DNA of 64,000 nt from Nymphaea colorata (lineage: Eukaryota; Streptophyta; Magnoliopsida; Nymphaeales; Nymphaeaceae), in assembly GCF_008831285.2 (NCBI RefSeq), contig NC_045139.1:27808808-27872807 (forward strand), given 5' to 3'. Of this stretch, positions 47,830 to 61,546 are shown in pieces. Positions within the stretch are counted from its first letter, which is position 1. Each line of letters begins with the position of its first letter. The position numbers and the translations under genes are program-made. The notes beneath the pieces were generated by a model. It saw nothing but the letters and a program-made list of their open reading frames with translations, had not been told where the DNA came from and did no database searches.

Positions 47830-50800
47830 GCTTTTTATTGTAAAGTCAGTCTACACAGTGTCATTGTCGCATTTAATTTTTCAGAGTGCTTACCACATCT
47901 TTGTAAATACGATTTTATTTCAGTATACCGTAAAACGAATTACACAATTGTGTTATCGCAATCTATTTTGTATGACTGCTTGTCACCTCTTAATGAATGT
48001 CTTTTTATCATCAAACTAGTCTATACATTGTCATTTTTTCATCTAATTTTTTTGAGTGTTTATTGCATCCATATAAACGCGATTTTATTTGAGTGTGTCG
48101 TAAAACAAATTTTGCGGTTACATTATCGTAATCTATTTTGTTTGATTACTTATCACGTCATATTAAACACCATTTTATCATAAACCAGTCAATACGGTGT
48201 TGTTTTCGCCTTTAATTTTCTTGAATGCTTACTGCATCCTTGTAAACATGATTTTATTTTATTGTGTCGTAAAATGAATCCAACAGTTCGTTATCACAAC
48301 CTATTTTGTCTAATAGTTTATCACCTCTTAGTAAATGTCATTTTATTGTAAAACAAGTCCATAAATTGTCGTTGTCGCATTTACTTTTTTCGAGTGATTG
48401 TCACGTCCTTGTTAACATGATTTTATTTGAGTGTATCATAAAACGAATCCTACATTTTTGTTATCGCAATCTATTTTGTCTAACTGCTTATCGCCTCTTA
48501 GTAAATACTTTTTTATCGTAAAAGCAGTCCATACGGTGTCGTTATCGTACTTAATTTTTTTGAGTGTTTATCTCATCCTTAATTTTAATTGAGTGTATTG
48601 TAGAATGAATCCTACAGTTATGTTATTGCAATTATTTTTGTCTGACTTCTTATCGTCTCTTAGTAAATGCATTTTTATCGTAAAACCAGTCCATAAAGTA
48701 TTGTTGTCAAATTAAATTCTTTCGAGTGCTTATAGCATCCTTGTAAAATGATTTTGATTGAGTGCATCATAAAACGAATCCTATAGTTATGTTTATGTAA
48801 TATGTTTTGTCCAACAGCTTATGGCCTCTTCTTAAAGACCTTTTTATCATAAAACTTGCTCCTATAGTGTCATTCTCGCATTTAGTTTTTTCGAGTGCTT
48901 ATCTCATCCTTGTAAACATGATTTTACATGACTATATTGTAAAATCAATACGGCATTTGCATTACCATATGAGTTTTTTGTGTTTATCGCGTCCTTGTAA
49001 ACATAATTTTATTTGTGTGTATTGTAATACATCTGCATGTATGGTTAAGCACAATTTTATTTGAGTGTATCATAAAATAAATTGTACAGTTGCATTGTAA
49101 AACACATTTAATTTTTTCAAATCCTTATCGCATCCTTATAAATGCAATTTTATTTGTGTGTATGGTTAAATGAATCATACAGTTGTGTTATCATCATCTG
49201 TTTTGTTTAACTACTCATTCTCTCTTAGTAAATGTCTTTTTATCATAAAACTAGTTCATACGATGTCGTTGTCGTATTTAATTTTTTTCGAGTGCCTATT
49301 GCATCCTTTAAACACGATCTTATTTGAGCGTACAGTAAAATGAATCTTGCAGCTGCGTTTTCGTAATTTGTTTTGTCTTATTGCTTATCGCCTCTTAATA
49401 AATGTCTTTCTATTATAAACCAGCCTATGTTGTTGCAATTAATTTTTTCGAGTACTTATCTCATCCTTGTAAATACTATTTTGGTTGAGTGTATTATAAA
49501 ACGAATAATGCAGTTGCATTATCGCAAAGTTTTTTGTGTTTATCGTGTCCTTGTAAACATGATTTTTTAAGTGTATCATAAAATGAATCATTTAGTTGTA
49601 TTATCGCATGAATTTTTGTCTGACAATTTATCAGCTTTTTATCTTGTAAACACAATTTTATTTCAGTACATCATGAAAAGAATCCTACGATTGTGTTATC
49701 ACAATCTGTTTTGTCCGACTGCATATCACCTCCTAGTAAATGTCTTTTTGTCGTCAAACCTGTCCACACAGTCTCATTATCCCATCTAATTTTTTCAAGT
49801 GCTTATCGTGTCCTTATAAACACGACCTTACTTGAGTGTATAGTAAAACGAATCATGCATTTGAATTATCGTAATTTATTTCGTCCTACTGTTTACTGCC
49901 TCTTAGTAAACGCCTTTTTTTCATCAAACTAGTTCATAAAGTGTTATTGTTACATTTAATTTTTTTGAATGTTTTATGTTTCCTTGTAAACACAATTTTA
50001 CTTGAATATATCGTAAAACGAATCCTATAATTGCATTATCACATTTTATTTTCTCTGACTGTTTATCTCCTCTTAGTTGTCTTCTTACCATAAACCAGTC
50101 CATACAGTCTTGTTGTGGCATTTAATTTTTTTGACTGCTTATCGTGTCCAGAAACACGATTTTATTTGAATGTACGGTTAAACCAATCCTATTGTTGTGT
50201 TATCGCAATTTGTTTTCTCTGGCAACTTATCGCCTCTTAGTATATACCTTTTTTACTGTAAAACCAGTTCATACAATGTTGTTGTCTTATATAATTTTTC
50301 TCATTGTTTATCGCATCTTTGTAAACACGATTTAACTAGAGCGTATCGTAAAACGAGTCCTGCAGTTGCATTACCGTATGATTTTATGTGCTTATCAAGT
50401 TTTTTACAACACAATTTTATTTGAGATTATCGTAAAGGAGTCTTGCAATTGCGCTATTGCTATCTATTTTTTGCAACTGCTTATCGCCTTTTAGTAATTG
50501 CCTTTTATTGTAAAACTATTCTCATACAGTGTCGTTGTTGCATTTAATTGTTTCGAGTGTCAATTGCATCCTTGTAAACATGATTTTATTTGAGTGTATC
50601 ATAAAAGAAATTTTGCAGTTATGTTATCACAATTTGTTTTGTTTGACTACTTATCCTCACTTAGTAAGCTCCCTTTCATCATCAAGCGCCCTTTTATCAT
50701 CAACTCAGTCCATACAATATCATTGTTTCATTCTACTTTTCTAAGGCTTTATCGCGTTTATGTAAACACGATTTTTACTTGAGCGTATCGTAACACGGAT

Positions 50801-53612
50801 CTTATAGTTACGTTATCGCAATCCATTTTGTTCGACTGCCTATCACTTCTTAGTAAACGCCCTTTTGTCGTAAAACAAGTTCATATAGTGTCATTGTTAT
50901 GTTTAATTTTTCCTTGTGTTTATTGTCTCCTACATGGTAAAATGAATTTTGTAGTTACATTATCATAATCGGTTTTGTCCAAATGCTTTTTTGCTCTTAG
51001 TAAATACCTTTTTATCGTAAAACTAGTCCATACAGTATCGTTGTCGCATTTAATTTTTTAGAGTGGTTATGTAGTCCTTGTAAACATGTTTTTATTTTAT
51101 TATATCATAAAAGGAATCCAGTAATTGTGTTATCACAATTTGTTTTGTTTAACTGCTTATTGTTTCTTAATAAAAAAACTCTTTTACCATAAACTCTTTT
51201 ACCATAAAACTAGTCCATACAGTGTCATTATCACATTCTATTTTTTTCAGTGTTTATTGACTCTTAGTAAATGTCATTTTATTATAAAACGCCTTGTAAA
51301 TATGATTTTATTTAAGTGTATCGTAAAATGAATCGTGCAATTGCATTATCGCAATTTGTTTTGTTCGATATCATGTTGCGTCTTATGAAATGTCTTGTTA
51401 TCGTAACACCAATCCATATCGTGTCATTGTCACATTTAATTTTTATAAGTGTTTATCACATCCTTGTAAATACGATTTTATTTAAGTGTATTGTAAAACG
51501 AATCTTACAGTTGTGTTATCATAATCTATTTCGTCTGACTGCTTATCACGTCTTAGTAAACACCTTTTTAATGTAAAACTAGTGCACACATTGTCGTAGT
51601 CGCATTTAATTTTTTTCGAGTGCATATAGTGTCCTTGTAAACATAATTTTATTTGAGTGTATATACATTTGCATTATCACAATCTGTTTTGTTTGACTGT
51701 TTATCACTCCTTAGTAAACCCCTTTTTATCCAAACCTAGTCCATATAGTGTGGTAATCGCCTTTAATTAGTCTGACTGCATATCTAGTCCTTGTAAACAC
51801 AATTTTATTTGAGTGTGACGTGAAATGAATCTTGCATTTGTGTTATCACAATCTGTTTTATCTGACTACTGATCCCTTCTTAGTAAAGGTTTTTTTGTCG
51901 TAAAACTAGTCCATATAGTGTTGTTGTCGCATTTAATTTTCTAATGCTTATCTCCTCTTAGTAAATGTCTTTTTAACGTAAAATCAGTCCACACATTGAC
52001 GTTGTTGCATTTAGTTTTTTTGAGTGTTTATCACATCCTTGTAAACATAATTTTACTTGAGTGCATCATAAAATGAATCATGTAGTTGCATTATTGCACA
52101 ACTTTTTGTATCGATCGCGTCCTTGTAAACATGATTGTATTTAAGTGTATCAGAAAATGATTCCTATAGTTTCATTATTACATGATTTTTTGTCTGATCT
52201 TACCGCCTCTTAATAAATACCTTTTTATCGTAAAGTCAATCTACATAGTGTCGTTATCTCATTTAATTTTTTTTAGCACTTATCGTGTCCTTGTAAATGT
52301 GATATTATTTTAGTATATCATCAAACAAATCGTGCAGTTGCAATATTACAATCTATTTTGTATAACTGTTTATCGCCTCTTAATGAATGTCTTTTTATCG
52401 TCAAATACGACTTTATAGTGTCGTTGTCACTTCTAATATTTTTGAGTGCTTATTACGTCCTTATAAACTTAATTTTATTTTAGTGTGTCTAAAAAAATCA
52501 TGCAGTTCGGTTATCCTAATCTATTTTGTCTGACTACTTATCACCTCCTATTAAACACCTTTTTATCGAAAATCAGTCCATACAATGTCAAAGTCACATT
52601 TAATTTTTCTTAGTGCTTATCTAGTCCATGTAAATTCGATTTTATTTGAGTGTGACGCAAAACAAATCTTGCATTTGCGTTATCGTAATCTATTTTGTTT
52701 AACTGTTTATTGTGTTTTAGTAAACGTCTTTTTATTGTAAAACTAGTCCACAAAGTGTCATTGTCGTATTTAATTTTTTTGAGTGTTTATCGTCTCTTAA
52801 TAAATGCCTTTTTAACATGAAACCAGTCCACACATTGTCGTTGACGCATTTAATTCTTTCAAGTACTTACCGCATCCTTGTAAACACAATTTTACTTGAA
52901 GCATCATAAAATGAAACATGTAGTTATATTATCACACGATTTTTAGTGTTTATCATGTTCTTGTAAACACTATTTTATTTGAGTGTATCGTAAAATGATC
53001 CATGCAGTTTCGTTATCACATGATTGTTTGTCTGACTACTTACCACCTCTTAGTAAATACCTTGTAAGCACAATATTATATTAGTATATCGTAAAATGAA
53101 TCGTGCAGTTATGTTAGCCACTGTTTATTGCCTATTAATGAACACCTTTTTATTGTGTTATCAGAAGCTGTTTTGTACGACCGTTTATTGTCTATTGATG
53201 AACACCTTTTTATAGTCAAACCAGTCCTTATAGTGTTGTTGTCGCTTCTAATTTTTTTAAGTGTTTATTACGTCCTTATAAACATGATTTTATTTCAGTG
53301 TGTTTTAAAACAAATCCTACAGTTGCGCTATCGTAATCTGTTTTGTCTAACTGTTTCACCTCTTATTATCTTCTCTTAGTAAACGTCTTTTTATCGTAAA
53401 ACCAATCGATACAATGTCATTGTCACGTTTAATTTTTTCGAGTGTTCATAGCAACTTTATAAACACAATTTTACTTGAGTATATCGTAAAATGAATTATG
53501 CCGTTACATTATCACACGATTTTTTGTGGGTATTGTGCCCTCGTAAATATGATTTTATTTGAGTGTATCGTAAAATAAACCTTGTACTAACATTATCGCA
53601 AGTTTTGTACAA
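47830..53612. repeat. Degenerate satellite array, about 170-bp dimeric monomer, about 34 copies
   Basis: The marker phrase cagtccatacagtgtcgttg (with changes) recurs about every 165-175 bases for 5.8 kb. Each monomer has two related halves. Half A, about 90 bp, runs from gtccatacagtgtcgttgtc through cgagtgcttatcgcatcc and ttgtaaacacgattttattt to gagtgtatcgtaaaacga. Half B, about 80 bp, runs from atcctgcagttgcgttatcg through ctgactgcttatcgcctc and agtaaatgcctttttatc to gtaaaacca. They share the pattern gt(c)gttatcgca, then (g/c)gctgcttatcgc, then gtaaa, then tttttatcgtaaaac. Copies differ at many positions and some halves are deleted or joined out of order, for example near 48960 and 53040. 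The runs of open frames across it are by-products of the repeat. Confidence 0.93.
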
Positions 53613-54720
53613 ATTTTTTTGTTATCCTATTTTTGTTGGATATTACATTTAAATCAGACTTATTTACATTTCTAGTAGTATCATGTATTTAACAAAACAA
53701 AACGTAGGAAGGGAAAAATAACCAAAAAACGTATGCGACCAATTTAGGATCACTGACTAGGCTCGATTGGATCAGATACCAAATCTATCATTCATGGCAG
53801 CTATTGATTATGAGCCAAACATACTCGCTCACCTTCTAATACCCAGATTCAAATTTAAGTGGAACATTATGAGATCCAGTCGCCTTGATCCTATGAGTAT
53901 TTACCAGAATAGATGAATTTGATTGCGAGTAGCCCATTTGATCAGCAACTCAATTTGGATTTGGTTCAGACAAATTCAATTTTAGACTAACTAAATCTAA
54001 GTTCAGTTTTACATAATTCATTCAAGCTACATAATTCATTCAAGCACCAGTTCTAACCGTATACCAAATGACACGAACCTAATAAGGTTGATATCTAAAT
54101 CCGAATCTCACATGCAAACCACTTATGTCACAGAATATTCACCTCAAACTCGTAAAGCACCCAATGTTCTTAACAGCAAGATGACCTGCCAGGACCCCTT
54201 GGTATTTAAACTCTCGACGTTCAATTATTATCGAGAAGCTTCTCCAAATTAAAAAATAGAAAAAGATCATCGACTTCATCATCAAATACATGTTCGGCAA
54301 AAACACTGCATGTACAACACATGTTTCCATACCATATGTTCATGTTGTTTCAACAAAACATGGTATGATTATGTCTAGTATTTGAATGTTAATATTAAAA
54401 ACAAGTGCGTCACGTCAGCTGAAAGGGGAGGGGGGAGTTATCACCAAATCATGATTAACAAATGCCCTCAAATGCATGTTTGAAAGCCCGACCTTAAATC
54501 AAGGCTCTTTAATGCAGCAGGCACTTGCGCTTCCAACAAGCTCTACACCAAAATCCACGCATGAGTCATCCAAAGATTTGAGATGAAACACAAAGGCCTC
54601 ATAGAGGGGAAGGATAAACTCACGCAAATAGTTACGATACAAGTATCATTAGACAAACTCACTCCCGATAGCGAACGAGTAGAGATTTTTTTTTCCTAAT
54701 ACCTCAAATGTATTAATACA

Positions 54721-54721
<1 letters not shown>

Positions 54722-54754
<33 letters not shown>
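54722..54754. repeat. (AT)n microsatellite
   Basis: An AT run of about 32 bases. Confidence 0.96.
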
Positions 54755-54759
<5 letters not shown>

Positions 54760-55716
54760 AGACAGAAAACATTGGTAGAAACCAGATCATTTGGTTAGGG
54801 ACACAAACAAGACACATTAATTTTGATGTTTAAAATACTCATAGGATCAAGGCAACAGGAGTCATCATTCCAGACCGTATATTTTTTTTTTTTTCTCTCA
54901 ACCATCCATTTACTTTAAATGGACAGCTGGCTCCGTGACTAAAGATAACAAAGTCGTCATTCACTCACTCATATAGGTACTATTATAATAATGCAAAACA
55001 AAGAGTAAACCTAGCAACTACCCGGCCCCGTCATATCTAAGGGCGTTGAGTCATCTATTCTAAGCAGAAAAAGATGGTAAATGTTACGTTTAAACAGTAA
55101 AGTTAGGCTAGTTTTTGAGAGGACTCAAAAATCCTTCAAACGAGGACATCGTAAAAAAAAAGTCAATTTCCTTCAACAATTGATAGGCATGTCGACATTC
55201 TTGAAAAAACTAAAGTACTTCCATATTTTGAACGTTATTAATGCTGCCCAGTATTCAAGGGAATTAACAACAGTTGGCGTACATTAAAAACAGTTTAGAA
55301 TAAAACAGCAGATTTTTGGTACGTTTAACCACTTTTTAATGTTTTTGGTGACGACCTTTAGATAGAGTTACCAGATATTTCAGTTGCAAGTTAAACCAGT
55401 CATCTAAGACACCAGCTTTTAAAGCGTGAAAAACAAAGTACCATAAGACCAGGCTTCCGGGTAGTACCGTAAGACTCGGTTTTCAGGTTTCATCTCCTCA
55501 AGTTCCGCCAATCTTCAAGTCGAAAGGCAGAATGTGCGAAAAGAACCAAGAAAACTAATAGAAACGCAGAGATGACACTAACAGAAAAAGGAATACAAAA
55601 TCAACAGCTCACCAACTTCCATTTTTTTCTTTTTCCAATTTTTTCTGTACGACTGTCCTCAACCTAAAAAGGGATACATATGCCGCAAGGTTTGCCGCAT
55701 GAAACAATTACTTGAA

Positions 55717-55988
55717 AGCGCGATGTTAAACCAAATGGGGGGGACGATGACGTGCAATCATCACTTAGTCCATCCAAGGAAAAAGACAATGTTTCAATTT
55801 TATCGGATGTCTCCGAAGAGACAAGGAAGAAGACAGTAATTAAATGCATCAAAAGCAAGCCGCTCCAGAGGAAGAAGCCAGGCCAGAGATCAAAAGGTGG
55901 AGAGACCAAACCACAAACGGGTGCCTTAAACAGAAGCTGGTGCAAGATAAACCATGGTGCAGACAACTGCTCCCGCGTAAGAGCATAA
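55717..55988 (+). other. Possible coding fragment, unrecognised
   Basis: An open stretch reads KRDVKPNGGDDDVQSSLSPS, then KEKDNVSILSDVSEE, KSKPLQRKKPGQRS and LNRSWCKINHGADNC. It is basic and serine-rich, with codon usage more gene-like than its surroundings. It ends near a plausible donor (cgc|gtaaga) followed by a stop. A stop lies just upstream, and the only acceptor there (gaaag) lacks a pyrimidine tract. It may be an exon of an unidentified gene or a gene fragment. I do not recognise a family. Confidence 0.25.
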
Positions 55989-57648
55989 ATGGCCGTTTGC
56001 ATCAATAAAACTATGGAAAGTAGATGTGAACGACACGGTTTTCACTTTTTCATAAGCATTAATGCAGAACTTGCACCTAGAGACTTTCAGGTTGGTCGAG
56101 ATTCATATTCCACTAGATCAGGTTTACATCTCAAATTTTCACAACATTATATAGAAAAATAAAATAAATTTGCGATTAGCAAAAGAGGGCACTAGGAAAA
56201 TTGCAATCAAACCACTCAAAGTAGGCCTTCCAGATCATTTCTATAAGAAAGGTCTTGCAAGTCTCAAACATCCATAGTTTCAATGCTTTGCTTTGCTTTC
56301 TGTCAATCTCTCATAGTCATAATATGCTCCTCGGTTTCATCCTTAAATTGGATTTTTTTTCATATATATTAAGTTGTTTTCTTTTTCTATATATCCATGA
56401 TACCAAATATAGTAATCCATTCGAACCAGCATATTTCTTCACTAAAAAATGACGAAGAAGAAAAGGGGGCACATAATATCCTGAGTATGTACATCAACTG
56501 GAATAAGGTTGACTCATCATGAAAAAACGTGTTCAGAAAAAGAACACAATGCACAGATTATATTTCAACTAAGAAAACCTAGGTGGAAAGAAAACGGGTG
56601 ATTGGCCGACTATCATGATCTTGTGATCATGACAAGGAGAGATCCACGTGAGACTGCATAAGTTTAACAACGATTTTGGAGGCATTGACATAATTATATT
56701 CTAGAGAAATGTCCAGTCATCCATGCACAAAATTCCAGCATCAAGCATGTATATCAACTATAAGTGTAAATAATATCAAGTAGCAAACTCAGAATCCTAT
56801 TTCTATATACCATCATTGAACATATAAATCATCAACTTGAGATCAGGTAGCCATCTATTTCTGCCACCCAGCAACCTAGAGCAAACATATGGCCCTGCAA
56901 AGTTGTCCCGGTACTGGTGAATGAAATGCTTTTATGGCCAGGTGACCTGGTAAGGTGAAACAAGTGGCGACTTGATCTCTACTCATAAACGACCATCCAG
57001 TTGTGTACATGCCACCAGGGAAAACAGCAGTCCACAGAACAAACAAACTTATCCTTGGCAACTATTCACAGAGGTCCAGATAAAAAATTCCTTTTGTACT
57101 ACCTGCCACACTGTTCTCAAGTCCAATATCAGACTAGTAAGGAAGCTAATAACTGAGTGCCTACAAGAAGATCCAATCTTTCAGTTCAGTTTAGGAAGCC
57201 ACCACAAGCCAACTGCCATCTGCACCAATTCCATGACATCAACTTTGTCACATCAACAGAATATGATACAGTTACGTGAGGCTGTCTGTTCCTAAAGTCG
57301 GCAGCTATCACCTTTATGTTAAATTGTTCGGACCAAAATGAGCTCCAAATACAGTAATAATTGCAACTTGAAATATTAGTCAGTAGACAATATGGTGTTG
57401 GCATGTTGCTGGAATTTGCTGATCCAATCAACCTTGCCTCTCAAGATTCACTGAGTTCCTCCACCTTACTTCAACAGATTGTACCATTTCCAAGTCATCA
57501 ACAACCATTCAGTAACTTAGAAGTCGTTCTTTTCCTTGTTGACAGCCTGTGACACATCCAAGAAAGAAACTCCACCAACCCCTCCACAGCCCACAACCCC
57601 CCCCAATCCCCAACAAAAAAAAAAACCACTAAAACCAGAAAAAAAAAA

Positions 57649-57681
57649 AAGAGGGGGAGAGAGAGAGAGAGAGAGAGAGAA
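57649..57681. repeat. (GA)n microsatellite beside A-rich and C-rich runs
   Basis: A GA run of about 30 bases follows A-rich runs at 57615-57650 and a C-rich stretch at 57570-57612, forming one low-complexity block of about 110 bases. Confidence 0.93.
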
Positions 57682-60233
57682 GGCCTTTCCTCTAATGATT
57701 TCTCCCCTTGAACCTAAAGACCTATAAAGGTAGATTTTTTTCAGATAAAGAACTGCAGGATAGACAAGATGACATTTCTGGTATATGGAAAATTCTCTCC
57801 ATAAAGATATGTGACTGTGATCATAAAGAAGCTTCAAGGTCATCATCTTGGGAGATTTTCCAAGGTTTATTCATCTCATTCAAAAAATAGGTGAGGTCTC
57901 TCACCTGCTTCCTTCCAGATGCTCTTCGCAGGAGTAAGAACTAACAATGGTTTTCTCAATCACATGCCTGAGAGAGTAACCCATGGATGAACTGAATGTA
58001 ATCATCATGATAAAGATAGGCTTCTAAAAGTTTTCCCTCTAAAATGTCCGTTGTTCGTGGCTGATACCTAATGTTGCTGGCCACTAAGGAATTTTGCTTG
58101 GATAAAAGAAGACATGCACTTTGACCTAGCAAAGAATTTCAAACATATGAAGGTTGCACATATACAGAATCTAGTTTTTCCCTGCCAATCAAGAATGATA
58201 GTACATACCATTACCAGACAACCTAAAAGCTGCATGTGTTGCAACCATCCTAAACATCCAGCTCTTCCATGCACCATCCACATGGCACAGGAACTTTAAT
58301 TGCAAGAAGAACTACAGATATCAAGCAAATTGCAGCAGATTGTGGCCTCTTGTTTCAAAAACACCAGTTCATGCCAGTAGAATATCACCATCAACAACTT
58401 ATAGTCATCAAGAACATATTCTACATAGTTGTAACTGTCTTGAACATAGGTTGGTAAAGGAACTCAAAATATATAGTTAGTTAAAGTAAATTATAGATAG
58501 TATATATCCCCTTATGACTCTGTGTGAACCTCCCATTGGTTATAACACAGAAGCTTAGCAAAATCAACAATCATAAGCACCTCCCTTTCATCACTGCCGA
58601 AATACAAAACTTAAAGATTAATAGGATATCAGGTTTATCATACATAACAGCCCAGACATACTCTAGAGTCCAAACAAATTTAACAGCAGATTGCTGCCAC
58701 AATGGTCCCTTGTTGGAGAAAATGGTTGCTGATAGTTTTTGCAGGACTAGTAAATTGCAAACTCTAAACAGCTTCAGCCACAATTGCATTTTATAAACAC
58801 TCTTTCACATCCCAAGCAAAATAATTTGAACACAATTGCCTCCCAAAAGATGATTCTTAGAAAAGTTACCACCTAGCTTTTTAACATTCACTGCCAATAA
58901 ATATATAAACAAGGTTCAAAATAGACACCCTTGATAGATTCCCACAAGTATGCTCAAGCTAGCAAGTTTTGTTAGAAAATGTATTCAGACTTCAGAATCC
59001 CTTTAAAGAATATGCGAAGTATATTTCAATGAATCTAGACTATAAATCATCAAGAAACTCCTCCACAATTTCTATGATAGTCCAACAAAGTTAGTATGCA
59101 ACCTGGCTTGTCCAAGCATACATGTAAACTTTAGCCTAGAAGTCAAGTCTTGCCTAAAATCTGAACACCCAAAGCTCACATCTTATTATTTCATATTTCT
59201 CATGGTCAAGATCGTCCAAAAAATAGTATCCAGAAAGGCAGAAACAAATCTCTATTATAACAAAGCAAACAAACAACTTGAACATGGTCATCACACAGCA
59301 CGTGAGAGGTTGTATCAGATAGTCATGACTAGGATCACTTAGACTTCGAAAATGATGCCAGTATAATGTGACTCAGAACACCTTCTGTGAGGCAGCCACT
59401 TTCTACTTCTGACAGACCCAACCCGAAAGTCCAGCATCCCCCGCAAATAAAACTCTCATCTTCTTCTGATTTTAATTGGCAATGTCCTTTACATGTTTCA
59501 ATTGTTTTATTCTTCCATAATCCCATGCTTACTTACAAATTTCTCCAGAAACACCATTGCCCAACATCAGCTGACTAACTGATGATGAGCAATTTCAGAT
59601 GGTGCATGTTACCAAAGTTTTTACCATGAACACACATAAAATGGCTCATTGTTCAAGGAATTAAAACTGACACTATGAAACAAATGAAAATGTAAACAAC
59701 CAAAATGCACAACAAAACTTATCCTGTTCAGGTGTTTTCGAAAGCCAAGCAACTCAATTCTTAAGTTCATGGACCCAAATTTTGTAACATGTCAAACAAA
59801 GAATCTAAGGTTAGATCTGAGTTCTGAGAACCACACTTTATTATTTCACATTGTCAAAAGGTCTTTTCTAATATTAGAAGGATTGGAGCTTCCATCCATG
59901 GATCACAAGTTTGAGGAACTTGAGTTCAAACCAGACCTCAGGTCATAGTTGGCAAAGCCGCAAACCCATGAATCAGACTCATTTCAGATGACTACAGTGT
60001 GACAGACCAGCAGTTGCCTCAGTGACTCAACCAGGTCGGGTCATAAATTTTTGTATTTCTTTTTACTACAAATTAATGAAGAAGTTGAACATACCAATAA
60101 AATAGCAAGTAACTATTACGTAAACACAATCAAATAACTACAGTTTTAAGAAGACAACTACAAAATAATAGCTAACAAATAACATGCATTAGGTTAGCTG
60201 TTCTTAATCAAAAGCTAGAGTTTATTTTCCAAG

Positions 60234-60473
60234 TTGTGTTTGGATAATGACCCAAAAAGTGACATTTCGTGAAAACCAGGTTTTGTGACAACACAGTTTT
60301 GTTAACCATTTTTTGAAACCTTGTTTTGTATGATCAGGTGGCGAGACAAAAACGACATTTTTCTGTGAAAAACCTCAGGAAGGCAGGTTTAGCACACCCT
60401 TTTGAAAATTTTGTTTTGTCAAAAATGGGTTTATGACAAACCCAGCTTCAAACATAACCCAAACAAACACACC
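60234..60473. mobile_element. Candidate MITE
   Basis: About 240 bp bounded by imperfect inverted repeats: ttgtgtttggataatgaccc on the left and, read on the other strand, ggtgtgtttgtttgggttat on the right. The interior is rich in gttttgt and caaaac phrases that can pair with each other. There is no reading frame. The ends match imperfectly and I cannot identify a clear target duplication, so the superfamily is open. Confidence 0.45.
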
Positions 60474-61546
60474 TTAAACTCCATTTTGGAGGCAAAACGC
60501 ATTTAAGGGTGCCACCTAAATATGCCTTTAGCTATTAAGTAATACTGGTGCTGAATGAAGTTATTTAGAATAAGGTGATTCCAAGCTGATTCAACTGATC
60601 CAGCCAATTTAAAACCAAAATCATCTAGGAGTCAGTTGCATTTGGGTCAATATTCTACTCTTGATCGGTCCCTCAGCAATCCGAGCCAACTATATTCTCA
60701 AGTCAATTTGTGGGGTTTGCCAACTATGCCTGAGGTAGTCAAATGCTCCCTTATACGTTTATGCAATATTAAAGCTTAAAAAATCTCCTGCTAGAGAGTA
60801 GAGTACATAAAGAAACAAAAAATATATAAGAATCGATAAACAAATAGTATGAGAAACGAAACTCTAACATAATGATGACAGAAAGATGCCACAATGACCC
60901 AGAACCCTAAGCACAGAATAATACATGCATACCAAAGGAAGAAAAACAGCCAAACTAAAACACCATTGAATAAGACAACAGCAGCAACAATTTTGAACAT
61001 AACCTACACTAGGTTCAAGATCAGAACCTGAAGACCTTCTCCCCAGCAGATCACCAAAAATTCAAAGATCTTGGTGAAAAAAGTGCTGCGGATCTGTTCA
61101 TAAATAACCTCATGGAGACACATTAGATGAACAAATTGAACACATGGATGATGGAACACTAAAAACCAGAATACTTACGAAAGAAACTCTCAAGAACCTT
61201 CACATCTACCTATATGACTAGGCTGCTCATATCAAAGGGGCCAAGAGAAGTACCACTAGAATGGACAAGAATTTAATACACAATAGAAACCAACTGTGAA
61301 CTGACAAAACCAACCTGTAAATGTAGTGCACATGTTTTCAAGAACATAATCCATAAAGACAAGACAATCCTTTTCCACATTGAGACCGAGGTTGCTGCTA
61401 ATACAACTTAAACATGAATCATGAGAAGGCGAACAAACTTGACAACCGCTGCAAGAGATGACACATGACTGACTTTCAGACACCCAAACTTGAGCGACGC
61501 CAATGATGACTCTGGACCTTCTCATCCCTCAAAGGGATTCTAGTAC
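60474..61546. other. Probable 3' untranslated region and downstream flank of the zinc-finger gene
   Basis: No coding region. The minus-strand zinc-finger gene has its stop at 61547, so its last exon and polyadenylation site must lie in the right part of this stretch. I could not place the transcript end. Confidence 0.45.

Larger units (their letters stand above)
53613..60233. other. Long stretch without assigned gene
   Basis: Apart from the simple repeats and one possible coding fragment listed separately, I see nothing I can support in these 6.6 kb. Many short open frames exist on both strands without family resemblance. A segment near 59930-60060 has short phrases about Gln/Ser-like tcagttg and gactcaacc repeats that recall degenerate dispersed repeats. 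It may be intergenic DNA or the far 3' side of the minus-strand zinc-finger gene. Confidence 0.4.

Noticed and set aside
47827-53379. A series of plus-strand open frames with similar peptides (phrases like LFCLTAYRLLVN)
   Set aside because: They repeat because the satellite repeats. Frames open and close at random between copies, with no shared start and no selection for frame.
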